Positions 20,290 through 25,088 of a stretch of 25,088 nt of DNA are shown piece by piece; the stretch's first letter is position 1, and every line of letters starts with the position of its first letter. The DNA lies in the NCBI GenBank assembly GCA_019115345.1, contig DXDV01000165.1, positions 1 to 25,088 on the forward strand, in the 5' to 3' direction. This DNA is from Candidatus Intestinimonas stercorigallinarum (GTDB lineage Bacteria; Bacillota; Clostridia; Oscillospirales; Oscillospiraceae). The notes beneath the pieces were generated by a model. It was not told where the DNA came from. It saw only the letters and a list, made by a program, of their open reading frames with translations, and made no database searches. Both the position numbers and the translations under genes were made by a program.

Positions 20290-22293
20290 ATGAGCAGCAA
20301 GCGGATCAAGGGCATCACCGTGGAGATCGGCGGCGATACCACCAAGCTGGACAAGGCCCTGGAGAGCTCCAACAAGACCCTGAGCCAGACCCAGAAGGCG
20401 CTGAAGGACGTGGAGCGGCTGCTGAAGCTGGACCCGGGCAACACCGAGTTGCTGGCCCAGAAGCAGCGGCTCCTGGCCGAGGCGGCCCAGGCCTCAGCGG
20501 ACAAGCTGGGCATTTTGCAGGAAGCGGCGTCCAATGCAGACGCCGCCCTCCAGCGGGGAAAGGACTACGCTGCCAAGTATGAGCCTCTGAAGGCCCAGCT
20601 GGACCAGGTGACGGCTTCCCTCCGTGGGCTGGAGAGCAACGCCGCCTCCATGGAAAAGCAGCTCGCCGCCGGGAAGATCTCCACCCAGGCCTACGACGAC
20701 TTCACCCGCAAGCTGGCCGAGACCCGAAAGGAGCAGGACGGCCTGAAACAGTCCATCCGGGACCTCAACCAGGAATTCGCCGGGGCCCGGCTGGATCAGG
20801 GCCAGTACGACGCCCTCCAGCGGGAGCTGGCCGCCACGGCCAGGGAGGCCGAGGACCTGGAGGAGGCCGCCAAGCAGAGCGCCGACGGCCTGGACGAGCT
20901 GAGTTCTGCCGCCAAGGATGCCTCGGACAAGGCGGGGAAGATCTCCGAGGTCTTTGCCCCTGTCACCAAGGGGGTGGCCGCCCTGGGAGCCGCCGCCATC
21001 GCCACCGTCCCCGCCACCGAGGAGCTGCGCTCCGACCTCTCCAAGCTGGACCAGTCCGCCCGATCCTCCGGGGCCGGGCTGGAGGAGGCCCGGGGGGCCT
21101 TCGAGCGGTTCTACCAGGTAGCCGGGGAGACCGACAGCGCCATCGAGGCCACCGCCAACCTGCTCCAGGCCGGCCTTACCGAGAATCGGCTTCAGGCAGC
21201 GGTGGAAGGTCTGGCGGGAGCGGTCATTCAGTTCCCCAACACCCTCAATATCGAGAGCCTGGCCGACTCCCTCCAGGAGACCCTGGCCACCGGTTCGGCC
21301 ACCGGACAGTTCGGCGAGCTGCTGGACCGCCTGGGTATCGGGGCGGAAAATTTCAGTACGCAGCTGGCCCTGTGCGGAGATGAGATCAGCAAACAGAACC
21401 TGGCCCTGAGTGCCATGGCTCAGGGCGGGCTCATGGAGAGCTACAACGGCTGGCTGGAGAACAACCAGGCCCTGGCCGACAACCGGCAGGCCACCCTGGA
21501 CCTCCAGCTGCAAATGGCTGAGCTGGCCGAGAGCATCCAGCCCCTCATGACCACCATTCTGGAGATCGCCCAGGGGCTCCTGGCCTGGTTCAACGACCTG
21601 GACGAGGGGACCAAGAAGGCGGTGGTGAGCGTGGCCCTCCTGGCCGCCGCCATCAGCCCATTGACGGGAGCGGTCTCCGGCGTGCTGACCGTCCTGCCTA
21701 CCTTCCTCAATCTGCTAAACGGGATCGACGCAAAGACGGCCGCCCTGGGGGTCACCATCGGCATCCTGGTGGGCCTGGCCGGGGCGTTGCTGGCCGCCTG
21801 GGGCGACATGAGTCCCCTCCAGAGAGCCGTGGCGGTGCTGGGGCTTCTGTCCGCTGCCGCCCTCACCGCCGCCGTGGCCGTGGGCGCTTTCCAGTCGGCG
21901 GCCAGCATGGGCCTTGCCGCCGTCGGCATTGCGGCCGGCATCGTGGCCGTTTCCGCCGCCATCGCCGCTGCCAACCAGCAGGCCCAGGCCAGCGCCAATC
22001 AGGTCCGCGTCCCCGGCCTGGCCAACGGCGGCCTGGTGCCGCCGGGGGACCCCTTCCTGGCGGTGCTGGGGGACAACAAGCGGGAGACCGAGGTGGTCTC
22101 TCCCGTCTCCACCATCCGGCGGGCGGTGGGGGAGGAGCTGGACGCCCGGGGCGGCGGCAGCTCCTCCCGGCAGGGGACCGCCACCGCCACCCTGGTGCTG
22201 GACGGCGTCCGGCTGGGCCGGGCCGTCTTCCCATACATTGAGGGCGAGTCCACCCGCCAGGGCCTGCACCTGACAGGGGGGCGGAGCCGATGA
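20290..22293 (+). CDS. Tail tape measure protein
   Basis: This is a 667-residue protein. Residues 1-230 are mostly coiled coil (beginning SKRIKGITVEIGGDTTKLDK and rich in Gln/Glu/Lys/Ala). A helical middle part follows (VTKGVAALGAAAIA, then the RFYQVAGETDSAIEATANLL stretch). Residues about 442-562 contain several hydrophobic segments, and the end has VPGLANGGLVPPGDPFLAVL with the E-x-V-V-S-P-x-x-T-I-R family ending. At roughly 0.15 nm per residue the tail would be about 100 nm (rule of thumb). ATG 20290 has AAAGGAGG upstream. No lysozyme or peptidase domain is visible. Confidence 0.93.
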   Translation: MSSKRIKGITVEIGGDTTKLDKALESSNKTLSQTQKALKDVERLLKLDPGNTELLAQKQRLLAEAAQASADKLGILQEAASNADAALQRGKDYAAKYEPLKAQLDQVTASLRGLESNAASMEKQLAAGKISTQAYDDFTRKLAETRKEQDGLKQSIRDLNQEFAGARLDQGQYDALQRELAATAREAEDLEEAAKQSADGLDELSSAAKDASDKAGKISEVFAPVTKGVAALGAAAIATVPATEELRSDLSKLDQSARSSGAGLEEARGAFERFYQVAGETDSAIEATANLLQAGLTENRLQAAVEGLAGAVIQFPNTLNIESLADSLQETLATGSATGQFGELLDRLGIGAENFSTQLALCGDEISKQNLALSAMAQGGLMESYNGWLENNQALADNRQATLDLQLQMAELAESIQPLMTTILEIAQGLLAWFNDLDEGTKKAVVSVALLAAAISPLTGAVSGVLTVLPTFLNLLNGIDAKTAALGVTIGILVGLAGALLAAWGDMSPLQRAVAVLGLLSAAALTAAVAVGAFQSAASMGLAAVGIAAGIVAVSAAIAAANQQAQASANQVRVPGLANGGLVPPGDPFLAVLGDNKRETEVVSPVSTIRRAVGEELDARGGGSSSRQGTATATLVLDGVRLGRAVFPYIEGESTRQGLHLTGGRSR

Positions 22294-22679
22294 CCATCAC
22301 CATGGACGGCGTGGCCTACCGGCTGCGGGTGAAGCTGGGCACCCTCCGGCGCGCCTTCCGCATCGAGGAGAGCGACCGCTCCGGCACGGTCAAAAGCGGC
22401 GAGGCCTTCCGGGACCTCATCGGCACCTACTACGACTACGCCATGGACGTGGAGCCCGACCCCGCCGCCCCGGAGGACTACGACGCCTTCTTCGAGGCCG
22501 TCTCCGCCCCGGTGGAGGCCCACACCGTCACTCTGCCCTACGGCCAGGGGACCATCACCTATGAGGCCATGGTCTCCGCCGGAGAGGACAAGCGGCGGGA
22601 CAAGGTGGCGGGGGTCACCCGCTGGACGGGGCTGACGGTGACCTTCACCGCCAAGAAGCCCCAAAGGAGGCCCACATGA
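22290..22679 (+). CDS. Small tail protein following tape measure
   Basis: The 129-residue product starts at the ATGA overlap with the tape measure stop and ends by ATGA with the tip gene. It is β-rich: TMDGVAYRLRVKLGTLRRAF, then TYYDYAMDVEPDPAAPEDY, and GVTRWTGLTVTFTAKKPQRR at the end. Such proteins sit at the distal tail of Firmicutes siphophages and probably join tape measure, tube and tip. A clear Dit-type fold cannot be shown. Family assignment is by position. Confidence 0.65.
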   Translation: MTITMDGVAYRLRVKLGTLRRAFRIEESDRSGTVKSGEAFRDLIGTYYDYAMDVEPDPAAPEDYDAFFEAVSAPVEAHTVTLPYGQGTITYEAMVSAGEDKRRDKVAGVTRWTGLTVTFTAKKPQRRPT

Positions 22680-24805
22680 GCTTTGACCGCATCGAATACG
22701 CCGGGCTCACCTTCACCGACGACGAGATCGTGGACGGGGAGGCCTTCCGGGCCCTCTCCCTGACCTGCGACGCCCTGGAGATCGGCACCTTTACCGTGGA
22801 GCTCTACCTCACCGACCCCGCCGCCGGGGCGGCCCTGGCGGCGTTCCGCCGCAACGCCAAGCTCCTCTACTACCATCGGGAGCAGTTGCGGGGCACCTAC
22901 TACGTGGAGAGCGTGGCTCGGACGGGCAAGTATACCTACCAGATCACAGCCAACGACGCCCTCTCTCTCCTGGACCAGTCCAACCACATGGGCGGCATCT
23001 ACACCGGCCAGACGGTGGCGGAGGTGGTGTCGTCAATCTGCAACATCCCCTATCTCATCCAGTCCAAGCTCTCCAGTATCAGGCTCTACGGGTGGCTGCC
23101 CATCGCCACCCGGCGGAGCAACCTGGCTCAGGTGCTCTTTGCCATCGGAGGCGTGGCCAAGGTGGACCAGAACGGCGTGCTCAGGCTGGAGGCCCTGTGG
23201 AACGGAGCATGCTCCAACATCCCCGAGTCCCGGGTGTTCTGGGGGGATACCGTAAACTACGCCGCCAAGGTCACCCAGGTGTCCGTGCTTGAGCACCAGT
23301 ACATTGCGGGCGCCGAGGAAATCACGCTCTTTGAAGGGGCCACGGTGGAGGGAGATGTGATCCAGTTCTCCGAGCCCGCCCACAGCCTCGCCGCCCAGGG
23401 CTTTTCCATCCTGGAGCAGGGGGCCAACTACGCCAGGGTCTCCGGCGGCTCCGGCACCCTCACCGGCCTCAAGTACATCCACACCACCCGGGACGTCCGG
23501 GTGGCGGTGGCCGAGGACGAGGTGCCCAACGTGGTGGAGGTGACCGAGGCCACCCTGGTCTCCCTCACCAATTCCGCCGCCGTGACCCAGCGCCTGGCGG
23601 ACTACTACCGGCAGGTGGAGAGCGTGGAGCACGAGGTGATCTACGGCGGGGAGTCCCCCGGGGACGTGGTCACCATGGCCCACCCCTACGGCGGCGCTAC
23701 CTTTGCCTGCGTCTACGAGACCGCCGTCTCCCTGGGCCGCAGCCCCGTGGCCGCCGAGAAGGCGGTTTTGGGCTACGCGCCCCCCAGCTCCGACCAGACC
23801 GAGCTGCTGGAGGAGCGGGTGGTCCTCACCGGCTCCGGGACCTGGACGCCCCCGGAGGGGGTGACTGAGGTTGTCGCGGTGTGTATTGGAGCCGGGTGCG
23901 GAGGACAGCATGGCACAGCTGGTGAAAACGGCGAGTCGACGAGCATATCGGCCACGAGCGCGGAAATGCAGGCCGGCGGGACCTGGACGGACCAGGCGGG
24001 GACCGGAGGCTCTGGTGGAAAGGGCGGCAAGGCCGGTGAGGGTGGAAAGGTCCTCCGCGCTTCCGTGCCGGTTACCCCCGGCAGTCCTGTCCCATATGCC
24101 TGCGGAGTGGGCGGAGAGCCGTCCACGAGCGCTGAGGCATTGGGGAACGCTGGAACAGATACCTCATTTGGAGCTGTGAGCTCCCAAAACGGAGCGTCGT
24201 CAGAGCTGGGATATACAGATCCGGTCACTGGCGAAGTCTATGCAACACCAGGCAACGACGGGATCTCTGGCGGAGACGGAGGCGATGGCGGCGCCGCGGG
24301 CAGCGGAGTCGCAGATCCGGGAGAGGCAGGAGCATCCGTTGGAGAGTGGCCCGGAGGATCAGGTGGAGAGGGCCAGCACGGCAATGGCGAAGACTCATAT
24401 ACAGAGCACCGGTATCGATACGGCGGTGGCGCCGGTGGAGGTGCCGCGTATGGCGCGCCTGGGCAGGCTGCGTCTGGGACGGAGGGTGCCGACGGAGCCA
24501 ATGCGACGCCACAGCCGGGACAGACCGTCCTTGGCGGTGGAGGGCATGGAGGAAACGGCGGCGGCGGTGGCGGAGGAGCTGGCGGCCTATATTGGCAAAA
24601 TGGATCCTACGGAGATCATCAGCCATCTGGGTTTATCCTCCGCGCATCTGCCGGGCGGGGCGGAACTGCATCCGCTGCTGTTGCAGGCGCGCCGGGCTGC
24701 ATCATTCTCTACTACTCCATCCCGAAGAAGATCGTGGCCGGCCCGGTAAAGGACCGGACGGGCCGCATGGTGCTGGACCGACTGAGCCGGCGCATCGTCG
24801 TGTGA
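22676..24805 (+). CDS. Tail tip protein with glycine-rich adhesin domain
   Basis: This is a 709-residue protein. Residues 1-370 form a baseplate/tail-spike hub-like part: FDRIEYAGLTFTDDEIVDGE, ANDALSLLDQSNHMGGIYTG, and repeated β elements to about 365. A glycine-rich domain begins near residue 382 (VLTGSGTWTPPEGVTEVVAV) and runs to about 690. It has long G-G runs such as GGDGGDGGAAG and GGGGGGGAGG, similar to the polyglycine sandwich of phage receptor-binding proteins. The last 20 residues revert to an ordinary end. GC content and codon choice change within 23870-24680, consistent with exchange of the receptor-binding part. No peptidase motif is visible. Confidence 0.82.
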   Translation: MSFDRIEYAGLTFTDDEIVDGEAFRALSLTCDALEIGTFTVELYLTDPAAGAALAAFRRNAKLLYYHREQLRGTYYVESVARTGKYTYQITANDALSLLDQSNHMGGIYTGQTVAEVVSSICNIPYLIQSKLSSIRLYGWLPIATRRSNLAQVLFAIGGVAKVDQNGVLRLEALWNGACSNIPESRVFWGDTVNYAAKVTQVSVLEHQYIAGAEEITLFEGATVEGDVIQFSEPAHSLAAQGFSILEQGANYARVSGGSGTLTGLKYIHTTRDVRVAVAEDEVPNVVEVTEATLVSLTNSAAVTQRLADYYRQVESVEHEVIYGGESPGDVVTMAHPYGGATFACVYETAVSLGRSPVAAEKAVLGYAPPSSDQTELLEERVVLTGSGTWTPPEGVTEVVAVCIGAGCGGQHGTAGENGESTSISATSAEMQAGGTWTDQAGTGGSGGKGGKAGEGGKVLRASVPVTPGSPVPYACGVGGEPSTSAEALGNAGTDTSFGAVSSQNGASSELGYTDPVTGEVYATPGNDGISGGDGGDGGAAGSGVADPGEAGASVGEWPGGSGGEGQHGNGEDSYTEHRYRYGGGAGGGAAYGAPGQAASGTEGADGANATPQPGQTVLGGGGHGGNGGGGGGGAGGLYWQNGSYGDHQPSGFILRASAGRGGTASAAVAGAPGCIILYYSIPKKIVAGPVKDRTGRMVLDRLSRRIVV

Positions 24806-24817
24806 GGAGGTGAGGTC

Positions 24818-24961
24818 ATGGCGACATTGGAGGAGCTGGAGGCCAGGGTCAAGGCCCTGGAGGACGCCCGGGCGGCGGAGCCCACGTCCTACTACACCAG
24901 CAAATACACCGGTGAGGAAATGGACGCGCTGCTGGACAAGGTGGCGGCGCAGAGCGGCTGA
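24818..24961 (+). CDS. Small coiled tail-associated protein (47 aa)
   Basis: ATG 24818 follows GAGGAGGTGAGG. The 47 residues start with a short coiled coil (ATLEELEARVKALEDAR). They end with the Y-T-S-K-Y-T-G-E-E-M-D-A-L-L-D-K pattern, which recurs in phage tail-fibre and baseplate proteins before fibre shafts. It may be a trimerising or linking segment for the following tail protein. A 12-base gap leads to the next gene. Confidence 0.6.
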   Translation: MATLEELEARVKALEDARAAEPTSYYTSKYTGEEMDALLDKVAAQSG

Positions 24962-24973
24962 GGAGGTCGATTT

Positions 24974-25088
24974 ATGCTCATATTCAACGACTGGCAGATC
25001 AAAAACGACGGAACGCTCATCGCCCGGCAGTACGACAACCTGTCCCGGAGGCTACTGGTGACCGGGGACCTGCCCGAGGGCTGGAGCT
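24974..25088 (+). CDS. Tail/baseplate protein, truncated by the window end
   Basis: ATG 24974 has AGGAGG 7 bases upstream, and 38 codons are visible: MLIFNDWQIKNDGTLIARQY, then DNLSRRLLVTGDLPEGWS. The opening resembles a β-rich N-terminal domain frequent in clostridial tail proteins that follow the tip gene, possibly an upper baseplate or fibre-attachment protein. The remainder lies outside the window. Confidence 0.65.
   Translation, partial: MLIFNDWQIKNDGTLIARQYDNLSRRLLVTGDLPEGWS

Noticed and set aside
24240..24749. Overlapping plus-strand frame inside the glycine-rich domain of the tip gene
   Set aside because: No ribosome site and no recognisable fold. Its openness follows from GGX-rich codons, while the main frame continues to a normal end.

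Overview
This window is about 25 kb of a temperate, siphovirus-type double-stranded DNA phage, most likely a prophage. The DNA is GC-rich, the ribosome binding sites are AGGAGG-like, and most genes overlap by ATGA or GTGA. The protein families (PcfJ/PcfK, DUF3102, Cys-rich KTR, phi13-type tail tube) are typical of Clostridia. Together these suggest a high-GC gut clostridium of the Oscillospiraceae type (Flavonifractor or Pseudoflavonifractor-like). The host assignment is inference, and no integrase, attachment site, tRNA or lysis gene is visible.

Layout. (1) 1-214: a divergent control region, with a leftward partial gene, its sigma70-like promoter and a dyad operator candidate. (2) 215-9449: a long rightward early operon. 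It holds an XRE regulator and a second HTH-like protein, then a membrane cassette of three tiny single-span proteins around an SPFH/prohibitin-family protein. A replication module follows: an HTH initiator carrying three 24-bp iterons and an AT-rich tract inside its own gene, then a DnaB-type helicase. After that come small Cys-rich or coiled proteins, a DUF3102 protein, a PcfK-like protein (the family that contains the anti-CRISPR AcrIIA9), PcfJ and several small hypothetical proteins. (3) 9456-9657: a single small leftward gene with its own terminator separates the early and later operons. (4) 9790-11313: a hypothetical protein, an HUH Rep-like protein and a Cys-rich KTR protein, closed by a strong terminator. 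(5) 11332-25088: the late packaging and morphogenesis operon, in HK97-like order. It runs HNH nuclease, structured spacer (cos candidate), TerS, TerL, small membrane protein, portal, prohead protease, major capsid, connector, head closure, two neck/tail-completion proteins, tail tube, tail chaperone with a -1 frameshift, tape measure, small tail protein, tail tip with a glycine-rich adhesin domain, a short coiled protein and a truncated baseplate/tail protein.

How it works together. The initiator probably binds its internal iterons and loads the phage helicase. HNH and TerL/TerS would cut and package DNA into an HK97-fold shell, and the tape measure predicts a tail of about 100 nm. The parts most worth attention are the PcfK/AcrIIA9-like and PcfJ pair, the SPFH and mini-membrane-protein cassette, the lambda-like origin inside the initiator, an HUH protein alongside a theta-type module, and the leftward gene at the early/late junction.
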